Source: Comamonas sp. (lineage in GTDB: Bacteria > Pseudomonadota > Gammaproteobacteria > Burkholderiales > Burkholderiaceae_C). From it: DNA of 64,000 nucleotides. Location of the stretch: assembly GCF_009360615.1 (NCBI RefSeq), contig NZ_SPEY01000095.1, positions 1 to 64,000 of the forward strand. The letters run 5' to 3'. This document shows, in pieces, positions 17,701-26,109 of this stretch (position 1 is its first letter; the number at the start of each line of letters is the position of its first letter). The position numbers and the translations under genes were made by a program. The notes beneath the pieces are model-generated. The model ran no database searches. It saw only the letters and a list, made by a program, of their open reading frames with translations, and was not told the DNA's origin.

Positions 17701-20700
17701 CGTATTGGCCTTGAGTAAGGCTGTAGATGCTTCCCAGGTAGCCAGCGGCCGAGCCCAGACCGCCCTCAAAGCCAGGCAATGTCTTCAGATACGCGTCGGC
17801 CGACTGCACCGTCTGGCCCAGCGACATCAGGGACGAGCCAGCAGACTCCCAGCCCTTGGTAACCAGGCTCATGCCCTGGTCCATCATCCAGGTGCTGCCT
17901 TTGGCACCCCAGGTCGACCAGTCGGCAAAGCCGCCATTGAGCAGGTTGCTGCCGCTGCTCAGAATGCCCGAGCTGCCAGCCAGGCTGGCGGCCGTACCAG
18001 TGGCACCGGCAGCGCCGCCGCCCGTAATGCCCAGCATCTGGCCGACGATGCGGACCACAAAGGGCTGTGCAAAGGCCTTGTAGAGCTGGTCCGCAACTGT
18101 GGTTCTAAAGGTCGTGCCCAGGCTAGTTGTGAAAGACTTCCACTTGCCCTCTCCGCGATTGAGCATGTCCGCAAATCCCTTGCGGAACACATCGTCATAC
18201 TGCTGAACGGACTCGCTCCAGACCTGCAAATTGACCTTTGCGCCTGCGTTGGCCAGCTCCTGCAGGCGGGCCTGCTCCAGTGTGGCCAGGGCCGCCTTCT
18301 TCCCGGCGTCATCCAGGTTGAGCTTGTCTACGGCCGCGATTTCCTTGGCATAGCGCAGCTCCACCTGGCGCTGGGCGGCAATGATCTGGCGCTGCTGCGC
18401 GCTGGCCCCGGACAGCTCAAACTCCAGCTGGTAGGACTTGCCCATTTCCATGGCATTGCGCAGCAACTCATCAGCCTGTTGCTTGACGGCCTTGTAGTCA
18501 GCCTGGCCAAGCGCTGCGACGAATCGCTTCTGAGCAGCTATCTTGCGCTCCAGCCCTTCGATGTACTTCGGGTCGAACGTGCCGCTGCTCTCTGCCTCGG
18601 CCAGTTGATGCTCCAGCGTAGCCAGCGTCATCTGCTGAATTGCTGTTCGGCCCTTGCCAAACACTTCGTTGGCAGCTTCCTGCTCCCTGGTCCGCTGCAC
18701 TATGGCATCGGCATCCTTGTAGTTGCCGTCAATGATGGCTTGGTGAGCCTTGAGCGACTTCTCTAGGCCGTCATTGCTGCGCAGTTGCACTGCCAATGCA
18801 TCGGCCGTGGCCTTGGCTTCCTTCAGCTTGGCAATGGTTTTGCCGTCAGTGGCCAGTTTCAACTGCTCGGCAATCTTGAGGCTCTCGCGCTCGGCGGTGT
18901 TCAGATCGGAAGCGCCAATGCCGGTGGCCACCAGTTGCTGATGGTATTGCTGGGCTGCCTGCAGCTGGCTGCGCAATGTGGCCAGTTGGGTGTCAGAGAG
19001 GGAAACACCAACTGCGCCCTTGGGCTGCTTTGGGTCCTTGTATTTTTCATTGATGCCCGACAGGAGCTTGTCGTACTCCTGCTGGCTGAGCGCCAGCGTC
19101 GCTCGGTCTCGGTTGAGCTGCTCAATCTCTTGCTGCCGGATCTCAGAGCGTGAGCGCACCTCTTTTTTGAGGGCATCCGTGCGCTGGCGTGCTTGCACCT
19201 TGGCGTCTTCAGTGGCCTGCTGCTCGGCTTTGATTTGCGCCTGAGCCTCTGCGGCTTCCAGTGGCGCGGCCTGGGCATGCAGATCTCCAAGCTCCTTTTT
19301 CAGTGCAGCGATCTTGCGTGCCCTTTGACGAGCGCCGAGGTCGACGTATGCGCCGCCCTCTGTGGTCGAGCCTGTAGTGGTGAGCAGCCCATTGAGTTCA
19401 CGGGTCGTTTCATCCACTTTGGCACGGATGTCGCTAAGTGTCGCTGCGCGCCCCACATTGAGCATGGAATCCCAGGTCTTGCGCGCGACTGACCCCAGGG
19501 TCTCCCATGCGCGCTCGAGCGTGCCCAGGCTGCCCTTGATTTCAGCGGACCGTGCTGCCATGGCACTGGCATAGGTCTTTTGCGCCAGCGCGGCGGCTTC
19601 GTCCTTCTGGCCCTTTTCCTCCAGGGCCTTGATCTGCCGGTAGACGGCCTCTGTCAGGTAGTGATACTGCTCATTGAGCTTTGCGCTGGCCTGGGCTGGA
19701 GCCTCGCCCAGCTTGGACATCTGCTCGACTGTCGTTTTGATGGGCTGGCCGGCATAGCGCTCCAGATCCGCTGCCACGATGCTGAACTGCTGCAAGTTGT
19801 CCCTGGCCACCACGCCACTGGCAGCCATCGCAGTCAAGGCTTTGGAGGCTTCATGCTGAGAGCCGATCACATCGCCTGCAGCGCGGGCCATGTCGGTCAT
19901 TTGATTGACCGTGGTGCCTGCTGCATTACCACTCATCACCAGGGCGCGGGTATAGCCGCTGGCCTCTGCAGAACCCTGGTAATAGGCCGCAGCCATCAGG
20001 CCACCGACACCCACCAGCGCACCAATGGCAGCTGTCACCGGGGTAATAGCGCCCAGCATGGCGCGAGCAGCGTTGCTCACCCCGCCGAAGCTGTCCTTGA
20101 TCTGCCCGCCTTGCTGAATTGCCACCATCCACACGGGCATGCCCGAAGCAATGCTGGTGACCACGTCCGTCATCTGCATGGGGAGCATGCGCATGGCCTG
20201 GGCGTGTTGACCAGCACTGATGGTGCCGCGCTTGTTGGCGCTGTTGGCGCTGTCCAGGGCCTGTATGTATTGCGCCGCGGACTCAGAAATGCCCAGTTGC
20301 GCCGCACGATACTGCAGCACCTCGGAGGAGGATTTGCCCTGCAAAGCGACCTGCTCACGCAGGCTGGCCATAAAACTGTCCTGCGCAGCCGTTGCGCGCA
20401 TCTTGGCTGCTGTGGCCTCTCGCTGGGCAGCGTCTTCCTGTCGCGCGGCTTCGGCCGCTGCCAACTGGGAGGCTTTCTGGTTCTGGAACTGCAGGATGAG
20501 ACTTGCAGCTTCAGAGGCAACACCGAGCTGAGTGGCCCTGTAGCGCAGCAACTCATCAGCAGATTTCCCTGAGACAGCAATTTGCTCGCGCAGGGTTGCC
20601 AGGAACTGCTGTGCAGCCTGGCTGGCCTGGACCTGGCTGCCGGTGACCTCTTGGCTACCCTTAGCGACTTGATTCAGGCCCTTGCTGGCCTCATTCGCGC

Positions 20701-20875
20701 CTGCCAGGACCTGGCTGCCCATGCGTGCGGCTTCTGCGCCCACCCCTTGCAAGCTTTGCTCGGCTGGCCCACCGTCGATTCCCGCAATGGCTTTGGCAGC
20801 CTCGGCCGCTCCAGTCTTGACGCCGCTGACGTCTAGTTTTGCGCGGTATTCGACGGTGTTATTGCTGCTAGCCAT
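14798..20875 (-). CDS. Tail length tape measure protein
   Basis: A 2025-residue protein, the largest in the window. It contains the TMP_2 signature RMLPMQMTDVVTSIASGMP followed by VWMVAIQQGGQIKDSFGG (about residues 228-270), long Ala/Gln/Lys-rich coiled coils, a hydrophobic Gly-rich stretch in the middle (about 940-1120) and further helices to the C-terminus. At about 0.15 nm per residue of helix it predicts a tail near 300 nm, so a long flexible siphovirus tail. It lies just after the frameshifted tail chaperone genes, as expected. Confidence 0.93.
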   Translation of the reverse strand: MASSNNTVEYRAKLDVSGVKTGAAEAAKAIAGIDGGPAEQSLQGVGAEAARMGSQVLAGANEASKGLNQVAKGSQEVTGSQVQASQAAQQFLATLREQIAVSGKSADELLRYRATQLGVASEAASLILQFQNQKASQLAAAEAARQEDAAQREATAAKMRATAAQDSFMASLREQVALQGKSSSEVLQYRAAQLGISESAAQYIQALDSANSANKRGTISAGQHAQAMRMLPMQMTDVVTSIASGMPVWMVAIQQGGQIKDSFGGVSNAARAMLGAITPVTAAIGALVGVGGLMAAAYYQGSAEASGYTRALVMSGNAAGTTVNQMTDMARAAGDVIGSQHEASKALTAMAASGVVARDNLQQFSIVAADLERYAGQPIKTTVEQMSKLGEAPAQASAKLNEQYHYLTEAVYRQIKALEEKGQKDEAAALAQKTYASAMAARSAEIKGSLGTLERAWETLGSVARKTWDSMLNVGRAATLSDIRAKVDETTRELNGLLTTTGSTTEGGAYVDLGARQRARKIAALKKELGDLHAQAAPLEAAEAQAQIKAEQQATEDAKVQARQRTDALKKEVRSRSEIRQQEIEQLNRDRATLALSQQEYDKLLSGINEKYKDPKQPKGAVGVSLSDTQLATLRSQLQAAQQYHQQLVATGIGASDLNTAERESLKIAEQLKLATDGKTIAKLKEAKATADALAVQLRSNDGLEKSLKAHQAIIDGNYKDADAIVQRTREQEAANEVFGKGRTAIQQMTLATLEHQLAEAESSGTFDPKYIEGLERKIAAQKRFVAALGQADYKAVKQQADELLRNAMEMGKSYQLEFELSGASAQQRQIIAAQRQVELRYAKEIAAVDKLNLDDAGKKAALATLEQARLQELANAGAKVNLQVWSESVQQYDDVFRKGFADMLNRGEGKWKSFTTSLGTTFRTTVADQLYKAFAQPFVVRIVGQMLGITGGGAAGATGTAASLAGSSGILSSGSNLLNGGFADWSTWGAKGSTWMMDQGMSLVTKGWESAGSSLMSLGQTVQSADAYLKTLPGFEGGLGSAAGYLGSIYSLTQGQYGSAIGSAIGTYIMPGIGTMIGSVLGGLVDGMGIWGGEVTQTGSGITGSLGGQLSGYAEFERDGGWFGSDRSWSKIGKLEANAALQETFKGLQTNIGEQAKALGLSSDAVKKYTRDIRFSTEGLTGDQITARLQEEMAAAGNTMAALVLGTDKYTKAGESQSATLTRLSTSLAATNATFETLGIKLYSVGLTGADMASKLVANFGSVDAYISASEAYYKTYYSQAERANNSTAAMTKQLSELGLALPGTQSEFRALVSSLDLTTDHGRKAYAMLLQMAPQFDETAKQLDELAKAAAADLISTYTRAAAVAPGMQIAREAMSGTTSQAQTLGGSMSSINKILGDSSSGVLTWSNQVQSTTTALNPAQAAVGLLRSEIYALQTSASGTVINIDGLAKALASVDTKTFTATITSAFELIAQRVKDDLSSIASERQAVREAAISILGPTVMTPAQIRAQIQQQTVSLPGQTGIANAQSALAKADALVNQRQNEYATAYANNANKAPGLQSSAAALDAKRGDAARALVATYLRHGNIQSGIQGEYVPGSLQGLATYEDTQANMLAKLQNLPTSEIQAFADQLTRLGTSGLRSGLGSTNSYLNAMAAYQKAMDEEAANRAKAQSLRDQAATLANKVTTAEQALAAARAAQTNASNNAQKAQLDYVAALQKYSLDSGKAVSNLSKLREETVAYYQSQAQLAQAMNASASGLRSTVADIRFSQMSTAGQFANLQERYNVAYSMAMSTTGETLAGYGSEMNSLLQPLLQKAQEAGLGGAEYASLVNTLLARAEAIAGRIEKDAPKNYQEESLGLLGQIDSTLAALEAGAKSSDQVMTEAIKAGTDTTRDGLRAVIAALQGRPVPAFAAGGLHSGGLRLVGERGPELEVTGPARYFSADMTRSMLAAPSQGFDLAPLLAELVRLRRVVEVLSAERRADAGAIATNTGKTHRILDRLSVEGFPVRNADGQRFVMYLEAV

Positions 20876-20879
20876 AGTG

Positions 20880-21263
20880 CTATTGCTTGTTGCGCAGCTT
20901 GCGCGCTTCGTCTTCCAGGATGCGCACCTGCATGAGTACAGAGCGCCGCTTTTTAGGCTTGATGCCGTGCATGTCCATCACAGCAAGAAGGGATGCGTAG
21001 TCAATCCCTTCGTAGAACACCTTGGCGAATCCAGCGATAACACGCCACTGGGTCCAGGTAGACAGGAAGCACTCCCATGCGGGCCAGAGGTCGGCGGACA
21101 GCTCCAGGTCTTCGTCCTGGTCCTCCTCGATCTCCTGTGGCTGGGCCTGCTTGACCAGGTCTGGGTCAACACCGAGCTTTTTCCACTGCTCCCGCAGCTC
21201 GGCGTCTTCCTCTTCAGTGCTGCGCGGCCCGGTCAGGAGGTGGTGACGGACTGCGCTTCGGAG
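20880..21263 (-). CDS. Downstream frame of the tail assembly chaperone (DUF1799-like, -1 frameshift extension)
   Basis: This frame has no good start of its own near the recognisable domain. It would be translated after a -1 slip on A-AAA-AAC at 21269-21263, giving a fusion of about 279 residues with the first 152 residues of the upstream gene. The encoded segment (LTGPRSTEEEDAELREQW, then AELSADLWPAW-type and RVIAGFAKVFYEGIDY motifs) looks like DUF1799, the usual extension of tail chaperones in Mu-like siphoviruses. It ends five bases before the tape measure start. Confidence 0.75.
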   Translation of the reverse strand, partial: LRSAVRHHLLTGPRSTEEEDAELREQWKKLGVDPDLVKQAQPQEIEEDQDEDLELSADLWPAWECFLSTWTQWRVIAGFAKVFYEGIDYASLLAVMDMHGIKPKKRRSVLMQVRILEDEARKLRNKQ

Positions 21264-21718
21264 TTTTTTTCCACGTCCTCGACAGACACAGGCTTGCCCG
21301 TGGCTTCCAGGTAGGCTTTGACCAAGCAGCCTTCCAGACCGTCCAGGTCCTCTTCCAGCTCTGCGCGCGTAGCAGGCGTATAGGCAACAAACCCACCTTC
21401 GTGGTCCTTCAGGTCCCAATCCGCCAGGACTTCATTGAGGACCTCGGCGTCATTGGTGGGCTGGGCCGCCAGGCGTGCTCGCAGGAAATCGCGCGTACCG
21501 GCCTCGGTTTCGGGGTTGTCGATCTTCTCCTGCAGCATCTTGCGGGTGTCTGGCAGCAGGCCAGAGACCGCAATGCGATGGTCCAGCGCAATACGCTCGG
21601 ACTTCTTCAGGCGCTTGAAGCGCGCCCGGAACTTGAGCACCTCGGGCTTGTCATCGTCGCCCACTCGGGCGAAGGTGACAGAAGTCCAGAAGGCGACGGA
21701 TGGAAGGATGACGGCCAT
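21233..21718 (-). CDS. Tail assembly chaperone, short form
   Basis: A 161-residue acidic protein placed between the tail tube gene and the tape measure gene, the position of gpG-type chaperones. Near its 3' end the codons GAA AAA AAC contain the slippery heptamer A-AAA-AAC. A slip there enters the downstream frame (20880-21263). The short form ends ten codons later at the TGA at 21233. Both products are expected to bind the tape measure during tail assembly and to be absent from virions. Confidence 0.75.
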   Translation of the reverse strand: MAVILPSVAFWTSVTFARVGDDDKPEVLKFRARFKRLKKSERIALDHRIAVSGLLPDTRKMLQEKIDNPETEAGTRDFLRARLAAQPTNDAEVLNEVLADWDLKDHEGGFVAYTPATRAELEEDLDGLEGCLVKAYLEATGKPVSVEDVEKNSEAQSVTTS

Positions 21719-21772
21719 AACTACTCTCTTTGAAACGGGTTTTCAGGGAACTGGGGGCTCAGGGCGTAGCGA

Positions 21773-22711
21773 TCAGACCGTGATGGTCCATTCGTCATTG
21801 CCTGCGCTGCTTGGGATCAGCGTCAGAGGGATGGTGATCATCTGGATGCCGTCCTGGTCGCTGAAGCTGGGTTTGCCGATCTGGGCCTGCGGGGCAGCGA
21901 TAGAGACGGTGTTCGTCAACGCCTGGCCATGCTTGAGAACCAGCGGCACCTTGGCACCGGTGCGGGCCATTTCGATCCAGTTCTTGGTGGCCACATCCGT
22001 ATTACGGAAGGTCACGCTGGCCGTGGATTCGCGGCCTGTGATGTCGGTGTCATCCACCTTCATCAGGTCTTGCTTGACCACTTTGTTGCCGAAGTCCAGA
22101 TTGAAGCTGCTGGCCTCTGCCTGGTACCCGTCCAGGCTCAATGTGCTGTTGAGCTTGTTGACGCCCAGAGGGCGCTGGAACTTGGCGTAGTTCACGGCGG
22201 GCATGCTTGCGGCGTCTTCCACCGGAATGAATGCGCCCGTGAACTCAAACTGCCATTTCGGGATGCCTTTGGCATCAATCACGGCCTTGCAGTTGCCGCG
22301 TGCGCCGCTCATCTTGTAGACCAGCTTATCGAGCGTGGCGATGATGGTCAGGCTCTGCAGGTTGTCGGTGACCGGGGCAAACACAGTGCCTGCCGTAGGG
22401 CTGGGCGCAGGCGTATTGGTGGCACTGGCTGCACAGGCGCGAATCAGTGCTTCGTAGCCAGGCAGATCGCCTGCCACGCCCACACCGGCCAGGCCCACGC
22501 TGAATGACACCTTGCGGTAGATGGTGACCAGGACTTTTTCAGAGGCACCAAAGTAAGGGCGGATCACGCCCTGGCTGGCCTCGTCGCCCTCCAGAGGCGT
22601 CAGCGTCACGTCGCTGACTTGGATGGCATTGGCGGCCGTGGGAGCGGCCAGGGTGCCGGAAACGGCTTCGATCATGGCCAGGATGGCCAGCTTGTTGATG
22701 TACTTCGCCAT
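21773..22711 (-). CDS. Major tail tube protein
   Basis: A 312-residue protein (MAKYINKLAILAMIEAVSG) with Gly/Thr-rich beta-sheet composition and the PVEDAASMPAVNYAKFQRPL segment seen in tail tube proteins of Mu-like siphoviruses. It lies between the head-tail connector genes and the chaperone genes, in canonical order. No tail-sheath gene accompanies it, so the tail is predicted to be non-contractile. Confidence 0.78.
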   Translation of the reverse strand: MAKYINKLAILAMIEAVSGTLAAPTAANAIQVSDVTLTPLEGDEASQGVIRPYFGASEKVLVTIYRKVSFSVGLAGVGVAGDLPGYEALIRACAASATNTPAPSPTAGTVFAPVTDNLQSLTIIATLDKLVYKMSGARGNCKAVIDAKGIPKWQFEFTGAFIPVEDAASMPAVNYAKFQRPLGVNKLNSTLSLDGYQAEASSFNLDFGNKVVKQDLMKVDDTDITGRESTASVTFRNTDVATKNWIEMARTGAKVPLVLKHGQALTNTVSIAAPQAQIGKPSFSDQDGIQMITIPLTLIPSSAGNDEWTITV

Positions 22712-22713
22712 GC

Positions 22714-22917
22714 TTACTCCTCGGAAGTTACGGGCTTGTCGGCAACGAGCTGGCGTTTGCCGTCAATGATTTGGTAGAGGCCGCCCTGGCCATGGAACTC
22801 GTCCGTGGCGTCATTCGTGGCGGTCTGCGTGGGCTGAACCACGGCCAGGGAGGCATCGGCTCCTGCGGCAGTGCTGGGCGTTTGCCCTTCTTTGGCTTTG
22901 CCATTGGTAGTACTCAT
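22714..22917 (-). CDS. Small phage protein (DUF2635-like)
   Basis: A 67-residue hydrophilic protein with an unstructured N-terminal half (Thr/Ala/Gln-rich) and a short beta-forming end (GQGGLYQIIDGKRQLVADKP). Its start overlaps the upstream stop and it ends two bases before the tail tube start. Small proteins of this kind occupy this position in Mu-like phages; the role is unknown. Confidence 0.65.
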   Translation of the reverse strand: MSTTNGKAKEGQTPSTAAGADASLAVVQPTQTATNDATDEFHGQGGLYQIIDGKRQLVADKPVTSEE

Positions 22918-23339
22918 TTGCTGCTCCAGTAGTGCTCGATGTGGAACTCGTCACCCCACCAGACCCGGCCGTTGTCCAGGTCGATGAGCTGCCCCCTGCC
23001 TGCGGTCAGGGGGCTGTCAACACCGTCAGGTGCCCAGCCAAGCAGGGCTTCACGGATCTCGCCTCGCAGCCGCTCCAGCTCGTCGTTGGCGGCGCTGCCC
23101 GTGCTGTCGCGCTTGTTGTCCAGGACCAGCACGATGGAAAGCGTGGTTTCGACGGCCTGCAGCACGCTGCCGCTGAAGGCTGCGTCAGCACCAGGTCGGT
23201 CAGCCATCGGCACCACAAAGGCGGCGGGTGTGGCCACAGACGGGGCTTTGAGCGCGGCCGCCAGCTCCAGAGCCCCATCCACCATGCGCAGGCTGGTTTG
23301 GGCTTTGAGGCGCTGTTTGACGGCATTCACCATGCTCAT
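22914..23339 (-). CDS. Mu gp37-like head-tail joining/tail terminator protein
   Basis: A 141-residue protein with the alternating helix and sheet pattern of minor tail/terminator proteins (VNAVKQRLKAQ, then VETTLSIVLVLDNKRDSTG, then LERLRGEIREALLGW and WGDEFHIEHYW). It follows the gp36-like gene with a four-base overlap. Family assignment (Mu gp37/DUF1834) rests on position and pattern. Confidence 0.7.
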   Translation of the reverse strand: MSMVNAVKQRLKAQTSLRMVDGALELAAALKAPSVATPAAFVVPMADRPGADAAFSGSVLQAVETTLSIVLVLDNKRDSTGSAANDELERLRGEIREALLGWAPDGVDSPLTAGRGQLIDLDNGRVWWGDEFHIEHYWSSK

Positions 23340-23872
23340 CGGAAGGCCCCCAACTGGCGGCGGCTGAACACGGGGTCAGGGAAGCTGAAACGCACGTCCG
23401 TGTTGGCACCTGCGCTGCCACCGGCTTGCGGATCGTCCGCGCCCAGGCTGAACTTGCCCTCGGCCGTGGCCTGCAGCAGGCGCTGTGCGTCGCGGTAGTC
23501 ACGGGCAATGGGCGAGGTCTTCTCGTCGCTGATGCCGTCCTTCTGCAGCAGATAGCGGGCAATGGCACGGGACCAGCCCGCAATCAGCTTTCGAGTGGAT
23601 GCCGCCGACAGATCCATGGGCACGGCATAGCCGCGTTTGGCCAGGTAGCCGTCAATCACGGCATCGGCCTCAGACACGGCGTCGTCAATGCGGCGCAGGG
23701 CTGCATCAGCATCGGCAATGTCCTCTGCACTCCATGCCCCACGGTCAAGCCCGCGCAGCGTGGCGTCCATCAGATCGTCCGCAATCACGGCCTTGCCGTC
23801 CGGTGTGGCCACCTGGGCCAGCTCACGAGCGCCTGGGCGCTCGGCCAGCTCTGCATGGGAGATGTAGGGCAT
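23336..23872 (-). CDS. Mu gp36-like protein (DUF1320)
   Basis: A 178-residue head-completion protein. Features include the N-terminal YISHAELAERPG, a central helix containing DAVIDGYLAKRGYAVP, and the KLIAGWSRAIARYLL segment with the following RDYRDAQRLLQ helix, all typical of DUF1320. It lies between the major head gene region and the tail terminator gene. Confidence 0.82.
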   Translation of the reverse strand: MPYISHAELAERPGARELAQVATPDGKAVIADDLMDATLRGLDRGAWSAEDIADADAALRRIDDAVSEADAVIDGYLAKRGYAVPMDLSAASTRKLIAGWSRAIARYLLQKDGISDEKTSPIARDYRDAQRLLQATAEGKFSLGADDPQAGGSAGANTDVRFSFPDPVFSRRQLGAFR

Positions 23873-23883
23873 GGCGCGTCTGT

Positions 23884-24135
23884 TTACTCGGTCTTGCTAT
23901 CCGAAGCCGACTCGGCAGGCAGATCCACCAGGATCGCGTCCAGCATGGGATCAGTAGTCAGCTGCAGGTACTGCTGGTCGTCCAGTTCGCTGGTCGGGAC
24001 CACCGTAGCGCCATGCCATTCGCGGCCTGCACGACGAAATCCGTCACGCTTTGCGACTACGCGCAATGCTTTGCCTTCGGCTTCCTTGGGCTTGCGGAAG
24101 GCCGAAGCCTTGGTGTTGTTGCGTGGCTGTGCCAT
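23884..24135 (-). CDS. Small Mu-like head-region protein
   Basis: An 83-residue basic-then-acidic protein (MAQPRNNTKASAFRKPKEAE, later WHGATVVPTSELDDQQY). The TVVP and LTTDP segments resemble the small HI1506-type proteins that follow the major head gene in Mu-like prophages. Function is unknown. Confidence 0.7.
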   Translation of the reverse strand: MAQPRNNTKASAFRKPKEAEGKALRVVAKRDGFRRAGREWHGATVVPTSELDDQQYLQLTTDPMLDAILVDLPAESASDSKTE

Positions 24136-24168
24136 TGGGGCTCTCCTTGCTTATTACGCTGTATCGGG

Positions 24169-25062
24169 TTACTGGGCCAGCCAGGGGCACACAACGACCT
24201 TGGCGGTGTTGCGCATCACGTTGGTGGCACCGTTGGCCAGGCGCTCGGCCTGCACCACTTCCAGGGCTTGGGCTTCCAGGCTCGGGGGAACCCACAGCTC
24301 CTTGCTGTTGATCACCAGGGGCTTGCCGTTGTCGCCAACAAAGCTCTGGTGCTGAGCTCGGGCATCCTTGTAGGAAGCCGAGGTCAGGTCCTCCTTGGAG
24401 GCAAATGCCATCTGCCACAGTCCAAAGCCCACATTGCCGCGACCGTCAGCGCCCCAAACAAACTCGTTGCGGCTGAAGACGTTTTCGTCGCTCAGGCTGG
24501 TCTTGGCGACGAAGGTGTAATCGCGGCGCTTCTGGTAGATCAGAGGCTTGAGCACTCGGCTGGTATCCAGCAGGAACCAGCCTGTGCCAGAGCCGCCCTG
24601 GAAATTGCTCACGCTGGATTGCTTGCCGGGCTGGCCGACAGGGTGATCGGTGTCGAAGAAGTACTGCCCGTCGTAGCACGCCGTCGAGAAGCCACGATTG
24701 AGCAGCTCGAACACCATCTCGTCGGGGTGGGTCGCAGCGTCCTGACCTTGCTGCTGTGCGACGGTCTTGTAGATCCCGTATCGGTCGTCTTCGATTTCGT
24801 CACGATTGACCGTGATGGTGTTCTCGAATGTCTTGTTCTTGATGGAGTAGTCGTGCGCCTTCAGGTTCTGGTACTGGCGTTCACCGACCCATTCGCGGAA
24901 CTTGGTGAAATTGCCCAGCCAGCCGTACTTTTCTTCGGAGGTGGTGCTGGGCACCAATGTGGCCAGCTGGCTCCACATCGGAGCCGCCGACTGCAGGCCC
25001 AGGCGGAATGCGCCGTTGAAGGCCTGGTTGAGGATGGAGAGATTGGCGTGATTGATGATCAT
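24169..25062 (-). CDS. Major head subunit (Mu gpT-like)
   Basis: A 297-residue capsid protein. It shows the gpT signatures: N-terminal SILNQAFNGAFRLGLQ, the LGNFTKFREWVGERQYQNL segment, the NRDEIEDDRYGIY helix and FFDTDHPVG. It lies downstream of the protease and cement genes, as in Mu. It should adopt the HK97 fold, with about 400 copies per head. Confidence 0.9.
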   Translation of the reverse strand: MIINHANLSILNQAFNGAFRLGLQSAAPMWSQLATLVPSTTSEEKYGWLGNFTKFREWVGERQYQNLKAHDYSIKNKTFENTITVNRDEIEDDRYGIYKTVAQQQGQDAATHPDEMVFELLNRGFSTACYDGQYFFDTDHPVGQPGKQSSVSNFQGGSGTGWFLLDTSRVLKPLIYQKRRDYTFVAKTSLSDENVFSRNEFVWGADGRGNVGFGLWQMAFASKEDLTSASYKDARAQHQSFVGDNGKPLVINSKELWVPPSLEAQALEVVQAERLANGATNVMRNTAKVVVCPWLAQ

Positions 25063-25091
25063 TTGGGAAGCGCTCCTAGAGGCAAACTGAA

Positions 25092-25502
25092 TCAGCGGAA
25101 GTCGACCCAGACGCCATCGGCATCCACGTCAAACACTCGGCCAGCGCGGCTGCGGGTGCCAGCGCCGTCGGTCTTGGCTACGGTCTGGTCGTCCACGATG
25201 AAACAGTCCTTGCCGATATCGGCCAGGGTGATGGCATCAGCCGCTGCAGAGTTCGCGAACTGGCTGGGGCGCGTGCTGACTCGCACGCGGATCGCGCCAG
25301 CCGGGCCGCCGGTGTTGTCGGCTCGGTGTTCGGCACAGCCGCAGGCAGCTAGCCCCAAAGCAGTGGATGCAGCCACTGCAAAGCCTGCTGCGTTGATGGC
25401 CACCAGCGAGCCGCCGAAGATGCGCGCATTGGCCGCAACAGGGGGCTCTTTCTGGTCGCCGTTACGAGACAGCGTGTTGCGGTCTTGAGTGAGAGCGGTC
25501 AT
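25092..25502 (-). CDS. Capsid decoration/cement-type protein
   Basis: A 136-residue protein rich in Ala, Gly, Val and Asp, with beta-strand pattern (IFGGSLVAINAAGFAVAA, later DCFIVDDQTVAKTDG and DADGVWVDFR). It lies between the protease/scaffold gene and the major capsid gene, the slot of DUF2190-type cement proteins. Assignment is by position and composition. Confidence 0.65.
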   Translation of the reverse strand: MTALTQDRNTLSRNGDQKEPPVAANARIFGGSLVAINAAGFAVAASTALGLAACGCAEHRADNTGGPAGAIRVRVSTRPSQFANSAAADAITLADIGKDCFIVDDQTVAKTDGAGTRSRAGRVFDVDADGVWVDFR

Positions 25503-25539
25503 GAGTTACTCGCTATAGAAAGGGTTGATCCAGGCCTGA

Positions 25540-26109
25540 TCAGGCCGCTGCGCCAGCCTTGTATTCCTCGGGGCTCATGCCCAGGGCCGTGCAAACGGCC
25601 AACTCGGCGGCGCTGAGCTGGCCGTCGCCCTTGGCCGTGCCAGAGGGAGGCAGGCCCCCCGTTTGAGTGCTGGTCAGCGCAGCAATGGGCTTGGCTGTAT
25701 CCAGGAAGGCCGTCAGCTGAGCAATGTTTGTCTTGCCGAGATCGCGTGCCCATGCTTCTTGGAACGGCATCAGGCGGCCATCCTCCAATGCCGGCTGGAT
25801 CAGCTTTTCGACCTGGTCGGATTGCTGCTGAGCAGTCAGAACGGCCAGTTGCGCCTGCATCTTGTTGACCACGTCGATGGGGACGAACTTGCCGGGGTCA
25901 GGCGCTGCAGTGCGCAAGCTGGTGCAGGCGGCCGTGAGCGCTTCGGGAGTGGCGTCGGCAGGAAGATTCAGCGCGGAGCAGACTGCGACGGAACGGTCTT
26001 GCAGGGGTTTAATGGGTCCAAGGGCCGTCAAAGCGGCGATAGCGGCTTCTTCGGAGGTGTTTTCAGCCAGGCCGAGTGCGGTCAGCAATGCTTTCAGCAA
26101 AAGATTCAC
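25540..26109 (-). CDS. Putative internal scaffold protein (Z-like) nested in the protease gene
   Basis: This is an in-frame internal start at GTG 26109 (VNLLLKALLTALG). AGGAG at 26116-26120 is ideally spaced (six bases). The product would be 189 residues, almost wholly helical and Ala/Gln/Glu-rich, as expected of a scaffold. Mu encodes its scaffold Z inside I in this way. Independent translation here is inferred. Confidence 0.6.
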   Translation of the reverse strand: MNLLLKALLTALGLAENTSEEAAIAALTALGPIKPLQDRSVAVCSALNLPADATPEALTAACTSLRTAAPDPGKFVPIDVVNKMQAQLAVLTAQQQSDQVEKLIQPALEDGRLMPFQEAWARDLGKTNIAQLTAFLDTAKPIAALTSTQTGGLPPSGTAKGDGQLSAAELAVCTALGMSPEEYKAGAAA

